Shown here: positions 23,792-32,258 of the stretch, piece by piece
Position numbering within the stretch: the stretch's first letter is position 1
Layout of the letters: each line of letters opens with the position of its first letter
Translations under genes and position numbers: made by a program
The notes under the pieces: generated by a model
Seen by the model: the letters and a program-made list of their open reading frames with translations, nothing else
Database searches by the model: none
Told to the model about the DNA's origin: nothing
Origin: Streptomyces albicerus
GTDB lineage: Bacteria > Actinomycetota > Actinomycetes > Streptomycetales > Streptomycetaceae
DNA length: 51,756 nucleotides
NCBI RefSeq assembly: GCF_008905045.1
Contig: NZ_VWMY01000045.1
Coordinates: forward strand, 1-51,756
Reading direction: 5' to 3'

Positions 23792-24556
23792 GTGCCAGGT
23801 GACCATGTGACGCAGCGCGACGGCCGGGACCCGCTCCCGGGGCCGAGCCGCGCGGCCGCCCGGGTCAGGGCCGCGGCCTTCGCCCTCGTGGGCAGTGTGC
23901 TCGCGGCCGTCGGCCACGACATGGTCGACGGGGGACAGCTGCCGTGGCGGCTCGTAACCGCCTTCGCCATCGCGCAGTTCGTCGTCGTACGGCCCTTCGC
24001 CCGCCGCAGCCCCGGACTGCTCACGGTCGTCGGGTGCACCCTCGCGGCACAGGGCGCGATGCATCTCGCGCTGGCGACGGCGGGCGACGGCCACCGCGGC
24101 GGTACGGGAAACGCGGTCCACGCCGGCCACACCGCGATGACGACGGGCGGCGGACACGCCTGGCAGTACTCCTCCGGGGCCATGACGACCGCCCATGTCA
24201 TCGCCGCCCTCGTGGTCGCCTGGCTGTTCCACCGCGCCGACGCCGCGGTCACGGCGGCGATGGTCACCGGCCGTACGCTGCGCGCGCTCGCGGCGGCGCT
24301 CATGGCCCGGTTCCTGCCTGGCGGGCCGGGCGCCACCGCGTACGGCCCGCTGCCCGCGCCGCTCACCGGCGCCTTCGAACTCCCGCCAGGGGCGCGGACA
24401 CAGACCCTCGAACACGCGCTGGTGCGCAGGGGACCTCCGGGACGCACACCCGTCCCCGTCGTCCCCTTCACCCGGGCCCGGCCTCGGCCCGCCCGGTTCC
24501 ACCAGCAAGGAGCTCCTCTGTGTCCCTGTCCAGGAATCACCGTCGTATCGGGCTGA
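23792..24556 (+). CDS. His/Met-containing integral membrane protein, hypothetical
   Basis: 254 aa from a GTG start, with GGAGGA about 12 bases upstream. Four hydrophobic segments (~26-42, 52-66, 78-95, 130-147) are seen. The loop between the third and fourth holds several His and Met residues (MHLALATAGDGHRGGTG, VHAGHTAMTTGGGHAW), suggesting metal contact. The C-terminal third is Pro/Arg-rich and cytoplasmic. It overlaps the YcnI-type gene by 37 bp, so the two are probably one transcription unit, which supports but does not prove a copper-linked role. Confidence 0.6.
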   Translation: MPGDHVTQRDGRDPLPGPSRAAARVRAAAFALVGSVLAAVGHDMVDGGQLPWRLVTAFAIAQFVVVRPFARRSPGLLTVVGCTLAAQGAMHLALATAGDGHRGGTGNAVHAGHTAMTTGGGHAWQYSSGAMTTAHVIAALVVAWLFHRADAAVTAAMVTGRTLRALAAALMARFLPGGPGATAYGPLPAPLTGAFELPPGARTQTLEHALVRRGPPGRTPVPVVPFTRARPRPARFHQQGAPLCPCPGITVVSG

Positions 24557-25245
24557 CCGGCGCCGCCGCGCTGGCGGCCGTCCTCGCACTGGCCGGACCG
24601 GCCTCGGCCCACTCCGAGGTCGAGGCCGACAAACCGCAGGCCCTCGCCGAGAACGTCACGCTCACCTTCGTCTCCGAGGCGGAGTCCGACTCCGGGGGCT
24701 TCCGCGAGGTGCGGGTCGTGCTGCCCGAGGGCATCGCGCCGGCCGACGTCTCGCTCGACGAGGCGCCCAAGGGCTGGCAGTTCAAAGCCACCGACGACGG
24801 CTACGCCCTCGGCGGTCCCGCCCTGAAAGCCGGCGTCGACGCCGAGTACAAGGTCAAGGTCCGGCAGCTCCCGGACGCCAAGGAGGTGGCGTTCAAGACG
24901 GTGGAGACCTACAGCGACGGCAAGGTCTCCCGCTGGATCGAGCTGCCCGAGGGCGGTGCGGAGTCCGAGCAGCCCGCCCCGCTCCTGAAGTTGAAGGCGG
25001 CGGCACCGGGCGCGACCCCGGTCAGTCCGAGCCCGGCCGCGAGCCCGACGGCCGACCCGACTCCGTCGGTCACCGCGACCCCGTCCGAGACGGAGACGGA
25101 GGCAGCGGCGGCCGAGGCCGACGCCGAGAAGGACGACGGCTCGTCCACGGGCCTGGTCGTCGGCGGAGTGGCCGCGGCGGTACTCGTCCTCGGCGCCGGG
25201 GCGTGGTGGCTGACGAAGCGCCGCGCCGCCGCCTCCGGCAGCTGA
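24520..25245 (+). CDS. YcnI-type DUF1775 copper-associated secreted membrane protein
   Basis: 241 aa. The GTG at 24520 follows AAGGAG at seven bases. A Sec signal ends ...LALAGPASA, so the mature protein would start with His (HSEVEADKPQ). In B. subtilis YcnI the N-terminal His and a Trp of the DUF1775 domain bind Cu(II); a Trp in KVSRWIELPEG here is a candidate equivalent. The domain covers to ~150, followed by a Pro/Ser/Thr/Glu-rich stalk and a C-terminal anchor (TGLVVGGVAAAVLVLGAGAW) with a KRR tail. It acts at the outer face of the membrane. Confidence 0.85.
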   Translation: MSLSRNHRRIGLTGAAALAAVLALAGPASAHSEVEADKPQALAENVTLTFVSEAESDSGGFREVRVVLPEGIAPADVSLDEAPKGWQFKATDDGYALGGPALKAGVDAEYKVKVRQLPDAKEVAFKTVETYSDGKVSRWIELPEGGAESEQPAPLLKLKAAAPGATPVSPSPAASPTADPTPSVTATPSETETEAAAAEADAEKDDGSSTGLVVGGVAAAVLVLGAGAWWLTKRRAAASGS

Positions 25246-25251
25246 CCCTCA

Positions 25252-25287
25252 CCCGGCCTGTGGGACCGCACCGTCCCGCAGGCCGGG
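25252..25287. terminator. shared bidirectional terminator between convergent genes
   Basis: CCCGGCCTGTGGGAC (25252-25266) pairs with GTCCCGCAGGCCGGG (25273-25287) over 15 positions with a single G-T wobble, loop CGCACC. It fills the 43-bp gap between the ends of the YcnI-type gene and the response regulator. Confidence 0.8.
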
Positions 25288-25288
25288 C

Positions 25289-25969
25289 TCACGACTCGGG
25301 CGGGGGAGCCTGGACGAGGCCGGACTGGTAGGCGATGACGACCAGTTGGGCACGGTCGCGGGCGCCCAGCTTCGTCATGGCGCGATGCACGTGCGTACGT
25401 ACGGTCAGCGGGCTGACGAAGAGGGCCGCGGCGATGTCGTCGTTGGACTTGCCCTCGGCGGCCAGGGCCATCACCTCCCGTTCGCGGGCGGTGAGGTTGG
25501 CGAGATGCTCGGGAGGCGCCAGCCGGTCGGCGGGAGTGGGGGCGGCGAGGAAACGGGCGATGAGGGAGCGCGTGGCCAGCGGCGAGAGGAGGGCCTCGCC
25601 GGCGGCCACGGTGCGGATGGCTCCGAGGAGCACGTCGGCGGTGACGTCCTTGCCGAGGAAGCCGCTCGCGCCGGCGCGCAGGGCCTGGGCCACGTACTCG
25701 TCGGTCTCGAAGGTCGTGAGGATGAGGACCCGCGTGCCGGCCAGGTCAGGGTCGGCGCAGACGGCGGTGGTGGCGGTCAGGCCGTCGGTGCCGGGCATCC
25801 GGATGTCCATGAGGACGACGTCGGGGCGGTGGGTGTGGGTCAGCTCGACCGCTTCCTTGCCGTCGGCGGCTTCGTCGACCACCTCCATGTCGTCGCAGGA
25901 GTCGATCAGGATCCGGAAGGTCGCTCTCAGGAGGGCTTGGTCGTCGGCGAGGAGGACGCGGATGGTCAT
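25289..25969 (-). CDS. NarL/LuxR-family response regulator
   Basis: 226 aa. The receiver domain starts MTIRVLLADDQALLR; the phospho-acceptor Asp is in VVLMDIRMPG (~residue 54), the Thr in LILTTFE and the Lys in GKD. The LuxR helix-turn-helix is near 155-215 (LTAREREVMALAAEGKSNDD, then VSPLTVRTHVHRAMTKLGAR). The start at 25969 lies 23 bp after the histidine kinase stop, so the pair is one operon. The continuing upstream frame is the kinase gene in another frame. Target genes are unknown; the YcnI unit is convergent. Confidence 0.92.
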   Translation of the reverse strand: MTIRVLLADDQALLRATFRILIDSCDDMEVVDEAADGKEAVELTHTHRPDVVLMDIRMPGTDGLTATTAVCADPDLAGTRVLILTTFETDEYVAQALRAGASGFLGKDVTADVLLGAIRTVAAGEALLSPLATRSLIARFLAAPTPADRLAPPEHLANLTAREREVMALAAEGKSNDDIAAALFVSPLTVRTHVHRAMTKLGARDRAQLVVIAYQSGLVQAPPPES

Positions 25970-25992
25970 CTGTTTCGGTTCGCTTCCGGGGG

Positions 25993-27174
25993 CTAGGAGT
26001 GAATCGGCAGCTGGGTGGTGACGGTGAATCCGCCCTCGGGGCGGCGCCCCGCGCGGACGCGGCCGCCGACGGACTGGGCGCGTTCGTGCATACCGATGAG
26101 GCCGAAGCCGCCGCTCGGGGAGGGCGCGAGCGGGGCGTCCCCGGATCCGTCGTCGGTGACCGTGATGGTCAACCGGTCGCGGTTGTAGGCGATGCTCACC
26201 CGCGCCGCCCGCGCGGCTGCGTGCTTGGTGACATTGGTGAGGGCCTCCTGCACGATCCGGAACGCCGTCAGATCCACCCCCGGCGACAGCGGCTGTTCCT
26301 TGCCTTCGGTGGTGACGGTGACCGTGAGCCCGGCGGAGGCGAACGCGGCGGTCAGTTCGGAGAGCCGCCCGAGTCCGGGGGCCGGCTCCAGGGGTGCCTC
26401 GGGCTCGTCCGGCTGGCGCAACAGCCCGACGGTGGCCTTCAGTTCGCGCAGTGCCGTGGAAGTGGTGCCGACCAGGTCGGTGAGGATCCGCGTGCTCTGC
26501 TCGGGGCGGGTGGCCGCGAGATGTGCCGCCGTGCCGGCCAGCGCGTTGGCCAGGGCCATGTGATGGGCGACGACGTCGTGCAGCTCGCGGGCGATGCGCA
26601 TGCGCTCCTCGGCGACCCGGTGGCGCGCCTCCTCCTCGCGGGTGCGTTCGGCGTGTTCGGCACGGGCCTGGACGGCCTTCAGGTAGGCGACGCGCAGCCG
26701 GACCGCCGTACCCCAGGCGATCGGCATCACAATCCAGGCGGCGGGGCCGATCGTCTTGAGGGCCAGCGGATGGTCGTACGGATCGGAGATCAACGCCGTG
26801 GTCACCAGCATGGCGGTGACGGCGAACGAGTAGACGCGTGCGGTCTTCCGGTTGGTGTGGACGGCCAGCCAGTACAGCGCGGCCATGACCGGGGCCAGCA
26901 GCAGCGGTGTGAGCAGATAGCCGATCGCACCGGCGGTGTTGCCGCAGATCGCGGTCAAAACGACGACGGCGCGGGGATGGCTCCTGTGCCACAGCAGGGC
27001 CACGCAGGCGAGGCCCGCCATGAGCAGGCCGGGCCACAGGGCGTTCCGGGCACCGGAGGGTTCCAGAGCGCTGAACGAGCTTCCGAGGACCGCGGCGGCG
27101 AACACCTGCACGATGATCGCTACGTCGATGGCGTAGGGATGGCTCTTCGCGAATCGCTGCCATCTGAAGATCAT
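25993..27174 (-). CDS. two-component sensor histidine kinase (HisKA_3)
   Basis: 393 aa. The N-terminal half has about five or six hydrophobic segments (~14-155). Dimerisation and phospho-acceptor motif: RIARELHDVVAHHMALANAL with the acceptor His near residue 203. The HATPase domain has FRIVQEALTNVTKHA and DDGSGDAPLAPSPSGGFGL with LIGMHERA. It signals to the NarL-type regulator coded 23 bp downstream. The stimulus cannot be read from the short membrane loops. The start is an ATG with a promoter in the gap after the MMPL terminator. Confidence 0.92.
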   Translation of the reverse strand: MIFRWQRFAKSHPYAIDVAIIVQVFAAAVLGSSFSALEPSGARNALWPGLLMAGLACVALLWHRSHPRAVVVLTAICGNTAGAIGYLLTPLLLAPVMAALYWLAVHTNRKTARVYSFAVTAMLVTTALISDPYDHPLALKTIGPAAWIVMPIAWGTAVRLRVAYLKAVQARAEHAERTREEEARHRVAEERMRIARELHDVVAHHMALANALAGTAAHLAATRPEQSTRILTDLVGTTSTALRELKATVGLLRQPDEPEAPLEPAPGLGRLSELTAAFASAGLTVTVTTEGKEQPLSPGVDLTAFRIVQEALTNVTKHAAARAARVSIAYNRDRLTITVTDDGSGDAPLAPSPSGGFGLIGMHERAQSVGGRVRAGRRPEGGFTVTTQLPIHS

Positions 27175-27236
27175 CGGCTTCTCCGATCACTGTGATCCGG
27201 GCCCCATGGTGGGCGACACCGTGGGAAAACGCCCAA

Positions 27237-27270
27237 TGAGGGCCGCCCGTGTCCACTCGGGCGGCCCTCA
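27237..27270 (-). terminator. 13-bp perfect hairpin after the MMPL gene
   Basis: TGAGGGCCGCCCG (27237-27249) and CGGGCGGCCCTCA (27258-27270) are perfectly complementary with an 8-base loop. It lies 15 bp beyond the MMPL stop, separating that gene from the kinase promoter. Confidence 0.8.
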
Positions 27271-27284
27271 TCGGGCGAGCACTG

Positions 27285-29495
27285 TCAGACGCGAGCCGCT
27301 TCCCGCTCGTCCACGCCGCCCGCGGGCGCGGCGACGGCGGACCGCCGACTGAGGGTCTCACCCTCCACGTCGACCTTGGGCAGGAGCCGGTCGAGCCGGC
27401 GGGGCATCCACCACGCCGCCTTCCCGAACAGGGCGAGAACGGCCGGGACGAACGCCATACGGACGACGAACGCGTCGAAGAGGACGGCCACCGCCAGACC
27501 GAACCCGATCATCTTGATGATGGATTCACCGGAGCCGATGAACCCGGAGAACACGGCCATCATGATCAGCGCGGCGGCCACCACGACGCGGGCGCTGTAG
27601 CGGAAGCCGGTGACGACCGCCTGGCCGGGCCCGTCACCGTGGACGTACGCCTCCCGCATGCGGGTGACCAGGAAGACCTGGTAGTCCATGGCGAGACCGA
27701 AGACGATGCCCACCAGGAAGATCGGCATCATGCTCATGATCGGGCCGGTCGACTCGAGGCCGATGAGGTCGGCGCCCCAGCCCCACTGGAAGACCGCGAC
27801 CACGGAACCCAGCGCCGCCAGCACGGAGAGCAGGAATCCGAGGGCCGCCTTGATCGGTACCAGGATGGAGCGGAACACGATCATCAGGAGCAGGATGGCC
27901 AGACCCACCACGACGATGAGGTACGGGATCAGCGCGTCCTGCATCTTCTGCGCGACGTCGATGTTCAGCGCGGTGGTGCCGGTGACCTCGAAGTCGGCGC
28001 CCGTCGAGGCTTCGGTCGCGGGACGTTCGTCGCGGATGGTCTTGACGAGGTCCTTGGTCTGCTCGCTGGTGGGCGAGTCGGCCGGGACGGCGGAGAAGAC
28101 CGCCGTGTCGCCCTCGGCGTTGTACCGGGCCGGCGAGACGGAGACGACTCCCTCGGTGGCGCCGATCTTGTCCTCGATGGTCTGGACCGAGGCCTTCGGA
28201 TCCTGGGCGCCCTTGGCGTCGACGACGATGGTCAGCGGGCCGTTGAAGCCGGGGCCGAAGCCGTCGGCGAGGGCGTCGTAGGCGCGGCGCTCGGTGGTGG
28301 AGGTGGGCTTGGCCTCGTCCCCGGTCATGCCCAGTTGCAGGTCGGTCACCGGCAGGGCGAGCACACCGAGTCCGGCGACGGAGGCGAGCAGGACGGGAAC
28401 GGGCCGGCGGAGCACGAAGCGGGCCCAGCGGCTGCCGCCGTTGTTCTCGCCGCCTTCCGTGATCCGGCCGCGCTTGCGGGCCTTGCGGGACAGGACGGCG
28501 TTGGGCCAGAACCCGAGCAGGGCCGGGACCAGGGTCAGCGCGATGAGGACGCCGACGACGACCGCGCCGGCCGCGGCCAGGCCCATCTTGGTCAGCATCG
28601 GGACACCGATCACCGAGAGTCCGGCCAGCGCGATGACAACGGTGAGACCGGCGAAGACGACCGCGGAGCCGGCGGTGCCCGCGGCCAGGCCCGTCGCCTC
28701 CTGGGGGGTGTGCCCCTTCGCCCGCTCCTCGCGGTAACGGGAGACGACGAACATGGCGTAGTCGATCCCCACCGCGAGGCCGAGCATGGTGGCCAGCGTG
28801 CCGGTCGACGAGGACATCTCGAACGTCGCAGCCAGGGCCATGATCGAGGACATGCTCACGCCGACGCCGAGGATGGCGGTCAGCAACGGCAGTCCGGCGG
28901 CGGCCAGCGAGCCGAAGGTCATCAGCAGGACGAGGGCCGCGATGGAGACGCCGATCAGCTCGGCGGCCGCGCCCGCCGCGGGCTGGGTGGCCAGCGCCGT
29001 ACCGCCGACCTCGACGGTCAGGCCCGTGTCACGGGCCTGCTCTATGGCTTCCTCGAGGTGCTTCTTGGCGGCGTCGGTGAGCTCGTCGGCCTTCACCTTG
29101 AAGGTGACGGTCGCGTACGCCGTCGAGGCGTCCTTGCTGACGGCCTTCGCCTGGAAGGGGTTCACGGCGCCGGCGATCTGCGACCCGTCGGCCGCGTGCT
29201 CGACGAACGTGTCGATGGTTTCCCGGTTGTCGGCGGCGGTGATCTTCTGACCGTCCTCCGCGATGAAGACGACCCGGGCGTTCGCCCCATCGGCCTCGGA
29301 CCCGGGGAAGCGCTGCTCCATCAGGTCGAATGCCTTCCGGGCCTCGATGCCCGGCATGGAGCTGCCCTCTTCGGGGGCCTCGGGCGCCTGGGCGGCGCCG
29401 AAGCCGACCGCGGCCAGCACCGCCACCCACAGGAAGGTGGTGATCCAGCGCCGTCGGAACGTCAGACGGCCCAGTCGATAGAGAAAAGTAGCCAC
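27285..29495 (-). CDS. MMPL-family RND-type membrane transporter
   Basis: 736 aa from the GTG at 29495 (ATFLYRLGRLTFRRRW follows); the longer frame has no protein-like features. There are two MMPL halves, each with one TM, a large extracytoplasmic domain and a five-TM bundle. Proton-relay candidates are the Asp-Tyr pairs in GIDYAMFVVSRYREE and AMDYQVFLVTRMREAY, one per half, as in MmpL3. These proteins export lipids or other hydrophobic compounds using proton motive force. A MarR gene lies upstream on the same strand across a 394-bp gap and may regulate it. Confidence 0.9.
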   Translation of the reverse strand: MATFLYRLGRLTFRRRWITTFLWVAVLAAVGFGAAQAPEAPEEGSSMPGIEARKAFDLMEQRFPGSEADGANARVVFIAEDGQKITAADNRETIDTFVEHAADGSQIAGAVNPFQAKAVSKDASTAYATVTFKVKADELTDAAKKHLEEAIEQARDTGLTVEVGGTALATQPAAGAAAELIGVSIAALVLLMTFGSLAAAGLPLLTAILGVGVSMSSIMALAATFEMSSSTGTLATMLGLAVGIDYAMFVVSRYREERAKGHTPQEATGLAAGTAGSAVVFAGLTVVIALAGLSVIGVPMLTKMGLAAAGAVVVGVLIALTLVPALLGFWPNAVLSRKARKRGRITEGGENNGGSRWARFVLRRPVPVLLASVAGLGVLALPVTDLQLGMTGDEAKPTSTTERRAYDALADGFGPGFNGPLTIVVDAKGAQDPKASVQTIEDKIGATEGVVSVSPARYNAEGDTAVFSAVPADSPTSEQTKDLVKTIRDERPATEASTGADFEVTGTTALNIDVAQKMQDALIPYLIVVVGLAILLLMIVFRSILVPIKAALGFLLSVLAALGSVVAVFQWGWGADLIGLESTGPIMSMMPIFLVGIVFGLAMDYQVFLVTRMREAYVHGDGPGQAVVTGFRYSARVVVAAALIMMAVFSGFIGSGESIIKMIGFGLAVAVLFDAFVVRMAFVPAVLALFGKAAWWMPRRLDRLLPKVDVEGETLSRRSAVAAPAGGVDEREAARV

Positions 29496-29697
29496 GGGAC
29501 GGAGGTCTCCACATCTGGTCTCGGGTTCCTGCCAAGACTCCCGGCCGGGGACCGCCACGTCGTCGTGCGCCTGCCGACACTCCGCACTACTGAGAACGCA
29601 GTACGCCGGTGTCCGGCACGTCATCCGGGGGCACGACGGGAGGACACCGAGGTCGGCATGAAGGCGGATGTGGAGGCTCTGGGGCGTAGGGGAGGAG

Positions 29698-29820
29698 CGG
29701 GACGTAACAGGAGAAGCCGGGAAGCCGGGACGTATGCGAGGCACCGGACGTACGAGAGCGGCCGAGACGTACGGGAGGAGTCGAGACGCACGTGGGGCGT
29801 TGAGACTTACGCGAGGCGCC
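29698..29820. repeat. 19-bp imperfect tandem repeats upstream of the MMPL gene
   Basis: The 394-bp gap 29496-29889 contains no supported gene. It holds units of the type GAGACGTACGNGAGGNNCC at 29727, 29746, 29764, 29783 and 29802, and a weaker unit at about 29698. Each unit carries an ACGTACG/ACTTACG core. The period is one base under two helical turns, and the array lies about 200-325 bp before the MMPL start, just beyond the end of the MarR gene. Confidence 0.7.
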
Positions 29821-29889
29821 GGGCGGAGTCCTGTTAGTCCGTGACGAGGACGAGGGGCCCCCGGCGGGGCAGCCCAGGTAGCCCTTTCT

Positions 29890-30342
29890 TCAAGGGCGGG
29901 GCCATGGACGCTCGTCGAGGCTCTCGATGTCGGTGTTGAAACGCTTGAGGTAGTCGGCGAAGGCGGCGATCTCCTCGGGATCCCAGTCGGCCATCACCTT
30001 CTCCAGCCCGCGGATGGCCTCCGAGCGGTGCGTGTCGAGACGGCGCTCGCCCTCGGCGGTGATGCGGAACTTACGGGCGATGCCCCCTTCGGGATCCGGA
30101 ATGCGCTCGACGAGACCGCCGCGCAGCATGGCGGCGGTCTGCCGGTTGAGCGTGGAGGCGTCCAGACCGAAGGCGTCGCTGAGCTGCCCGATGGACATCG
30201 GGCCTTCCATACGGATGCGGCTGAGCAGGATGTAGGCGCTGCGCTCCAGACGGCCGCCGGCCCGGGCCCGGGGCGAGTTCAGGTAGAGGTGCCGCCCGAG
30301 CAGCATCGTCTCGAACTCGATCAAGTGCGTGGGCTTGTCCAT
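29890..30342 (-). CDS. MarR-family transcriptional regulator
   Basis: 150 aa from the ATG at 30342 (MDKPTHLIEFETMLLGRH), preceded by GAAGGA. The winged helix covers ~50-110 (MSIGQLSDAFGLDASTLNRQ, wing IPDPEGGIARKFRITAEG). The C-terminal dimerisation helices include ADWDPEEIAAFADYLKRF. A clear promoter and an ATGCAC-N12-GTGCAT inverted repeat lie upstream, pointing to autoregulation. The likely target is itself and perhaps the MMPL exporter downstream. Confidence 0.9.
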   Translation of the reverse strand: MDKPTHLIEFETMLLGRHLYLNSPRARAGGRLERSAYILLSRIRMEGPMSIGQLSDAFGLDASTLNRQTAAMLRGGLVERIPDPEGGIARKFRITAEGERRLDTHRSEAIRGLEKVMADWDPEEIAAFADYLKRFNTDIESLDERPWPRP

Positions 30343-30421
30343 GCCGCCGGTCCTTCCCCAGATCTGGACTCTCGCCCCGAGCCTGGGCCTGAGGGTCGGG
30401 ACAGGAGACATGACATCAAAT

Positions 30422-30472
30422 ATGCACCTCACACGTGCTGTGCATGATACATAGTGTGTGTAAAGTGCACAA
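30422..30472 (-). promoter_or_regulatory. MarR-gene promoter with overlapping inverted repeat
   Basis: Reading the minus strand, TTGTGC (30467-30472) and TATCAT (30444-30449) are separated by 17 bp, a good -35/-10 pair. ATGCAC (30422-30427) and GTGCAT (30440-30445) form an inverted repeat with 12-bp spacing that overlaps the -10 element, where repressor binding would block transcription. The patch is distinctly A/T-rich. Confidence 0.55.
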
Positions 30473-30526
30473 ACTTCGAACGCTGTACCGGAACCGCATC
30501 CGAACGAAGCGCCGCATCCGACGTCG

Positions 30527-30552
30527 AGACCCCCGCCTGAGGGCGGGGGTCT
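30527..30552. terminator. strong hairpin terminator after the alcohol dehydrogenase
   Basis: AGACCCCCGCC (30527-30537) pairs with GGCGGGGGTCT (30542-30552) around TGAG. On the plus strand it is followed by TTT. It lies just beyond the alcohol dehydrogenase stop at 30571 and insulates that gene from the MarR promoter. Confidence 0.75.
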
Positions 30553-30570
30553 TTCGGTGAACTGCTCGGC

Positions 30571-31614
30571 TCAGTCCTGGTCGTCGAAGGTGACGACGAT
30601 CTTTTCGGCGGCGCCGGGGGTGAGGGCGAGGTCAAAGGCGTGCTCGACGTCGGTGAACGGGATGCGGTGGCTGATGAGTTGGGCGAAGCGTTCGTGGTGT
30701 TCGACGAGTTCGGGGGTGACCTCGAAGATCTCGGTGGGGTAACCCTGGGAGGCGATCAGGGTGAGTTCGCTGCGCAGCATGCCGCCCAGGTCGATGGCGT
30801 CGGACTTCTTCTGGACGGCGACCATGACGAGGGTGGCGCCCCATTTGGCGTTGTCGACGGTGGCCTGGATGACCGCCGGGGCGCCGGCGGCGTCGATGTA
30901 GATGTCGGTGCCGGGGCGGGGCTGGCCCAGCGCATTGGTGGCCGGGCCGTGCAGGCTGGTGAGGCGGGCGGTGAGGTCGTCGGTGGCGGAGTTGACGACC
31001 GCGTCGGCGCCGACGGCCAGGGCGGTGTGCAGGCGTTCGGGGAGTACGTCGACGACGGTGACACGGGCGACGCCGCGGAGTTTGAGCCAGATGGTGGCGC
31101 CCAGCCCGATGGGGCCGGCGCCGAACACGACGACCTTGTCGGTGGGCTGGGCGTTGGAGCGGTTGACGCAGTGCCGGGCGACGGCCAGGGGTTCGTTGAG
31201 GGCGGCCACGGCGTAGGGCAGCGTGTCGGGGACGACGGTGAGGTTGGTGCCGGGCGCGGCGTCTTCGATGAGGAGGTATTCGCTCATCGCGCCGTGCTTG
31301 CCGCCGCAGCCGATGATGCCGGAGGGCACGCCCTGCGGGTTGACGACCACCCGGTCGCCGACGGTCAGCCCGGTGACCTCGGGGCCGACGGCGACGATCT
31401 CGCCGGCGGGTTCGTGGCCCAGCGGCAGGGAGACCATCGAGCCGTCAGGGCCCATGGGGGCGCCGCCGAGGTGGAGGAAGAAGGTGTCGGTGCCGCAGAT
31501 GCCACAGGCGCGGATCTTGAGCAGGGCGTCGCGGGGTCCGGGGGTGGGGCGTTCGGTGTCGACGACGTCGATCTTGCCGACGGGGCCGGTGCGGACGGAC
31601 TTCATGGTGGCCAT
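30571..31614 (-). CDS. medium-chain zinc-type alcohol dehydrogenase
   Basis: 347 aa. The catalytic-zinc region is ACGICGTDTFF (Cys near residue 37) and LGHEPAGEIVAVG. The usual four-Cys structural-zinc lobe is absent, since NPQGVPSGIIGCGGKHGAMS carries a single Cys. The nucleotide-binding motif is VVVFGAGPIGLGATIWL with TVVDV after it. It most resembles threonine or polyol dehydrogenase-type enzymes; substrate unknown. An octanucleotide tandem repeat sits 27-122 bp upstream of the start. A second in-frame ATG lies three codons in. Confidence 0.88.
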   Translation of the reverse strand: MATMKSVRTGPVGKIDVVDTERPTPGPRDALLKIRACGICGTDTFFLHLGGAPMGPDGSMVSLPLGHEPAGEIVAVGPEVTGLTVGDRVVVNPQGVPSGIIGCGGKHGAMSEYLLIEDAAPGTNLTVVPDTLPYAVAALNEPLAVARHCVNRSNAQPTDKVVVFGAGPIGLGATIWLKLRGVARVTVVDVLPERLHTALAVGADAVVNSATDDLTARLTSLHGPATNALGQPRPGTDIYIDAAGAPAVIQATVDNAKWGATLVMVAVQKKSDAIDLGGMLRSELTLIASQGYPTEIFEVTPELVEHHERFAQLISHRIPFTDVEHAFDLALTPGAAEKIVVTFDDQD

Positions 31615-31640
31615 GCTGGTGGCTCACTTCCTGGGCGATT

Positions 31641-31736
31641 GGATGGCTGAGTGACTTGATGGGTCGGTGACTCGGTGAGTCGGTGACTGGGTGACTGGGT
31701 GACTGGGTGACTGGGTGACTTGATGAGTTGGTGGCT
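31641..31736. repeat. octanucleotide microsatellite, 12 units of 8 bp
   Basis: Every 8 bp from 31641 to 31736 matches NGGTGACT or a close variant; the four units 31689-31720 are identical GGGTGACT. It lies directly upstream of the alcohol dehydrogenase start, between it and the SDR remnant. Such arrays change length by slippage and could alter promoter spacing. Confidence 0.85.
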
Positions 31737-31856
31737 CAAGGAGGGGTTCGGCGCCGGCGGGGTGGGGGCGGCGGCCGGGCTGTGATCGCGATCGTCGGAC
31801 CGCCCTCGCGGCGATGGACGCCATGGCCTGCATGACCTGATCCGGCAGTTGGCTGG

Positions 31857-32044
31857 TCAAAGGGCGGACCAGCCGTTGTCGACGGGCAGGATGGCGCGCC
31901 GTTGATGTCGCCGGCGGCCTCGGAGGCGAGGAACACGACGGCGGCGGCCTGCTCCTCGGCGCAGCCACCTTGCCCCACAGGCTGATGCAGGGACTTATGA
32001 CGCCGGGGCCGTGGGCCTTCGCCCAGGCGTCGGTGAGACGGCAC
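31857..32044 (-). pseudogene. remnant of a short-chain dehydrogenase C-terminus
   Basis: Pieces of an SDR C-terminus survive in successive minus-strand frames. One frame gives LTDAWAKAHGPGVISP, another AEEQAAAVVFLASEAAGDIN, and after a further one-base shift ILPVDNGWSAL and a stop at 31857-31859. The middle and last pieces correspond to the SDR region 'EEIAxxVxFLaSdaAsyiNG..lpVDGG'. At least two frameshifts and no N-terminal Rossmann motif make it non-functional. Confidence 0.6.
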
Positions 32045-32258
32045 CGCGGGTACGGCGTCGGCTCGGCTGGCAGGTGAGAGGCCTTTTCGACCGGGGTCGG
32101 TGTCCCGGGCCCGGCGGTGAACGGGGGGAGTTGTCCGTCCGCCGGGCCCGGGACCGCGCCGGTCCCCGTCCCCACGGGTCTGGCGCGACGGGGCCGCCTC
32201 CGCTCAGGGGCCCCGGTCCGGGTGCCGGCGGCGGAGATGCCGCGGGCTCGGCTGAACG

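Noticed and set aside
25970..27361. 690-aa reading of the response regulator frame
   Set aside because: The first two thirds are the histidine kinase gene out of frame; the regulator starts at the ATG at 25969.
31641..32175. 183-aa minus-strand ORF through the microsatellite
   Set aside because: It joins one frame of the SDR remnant to the translated 8-bp repeat (Ser/Pro/His/Gln-rich) and is not a plausible protein.
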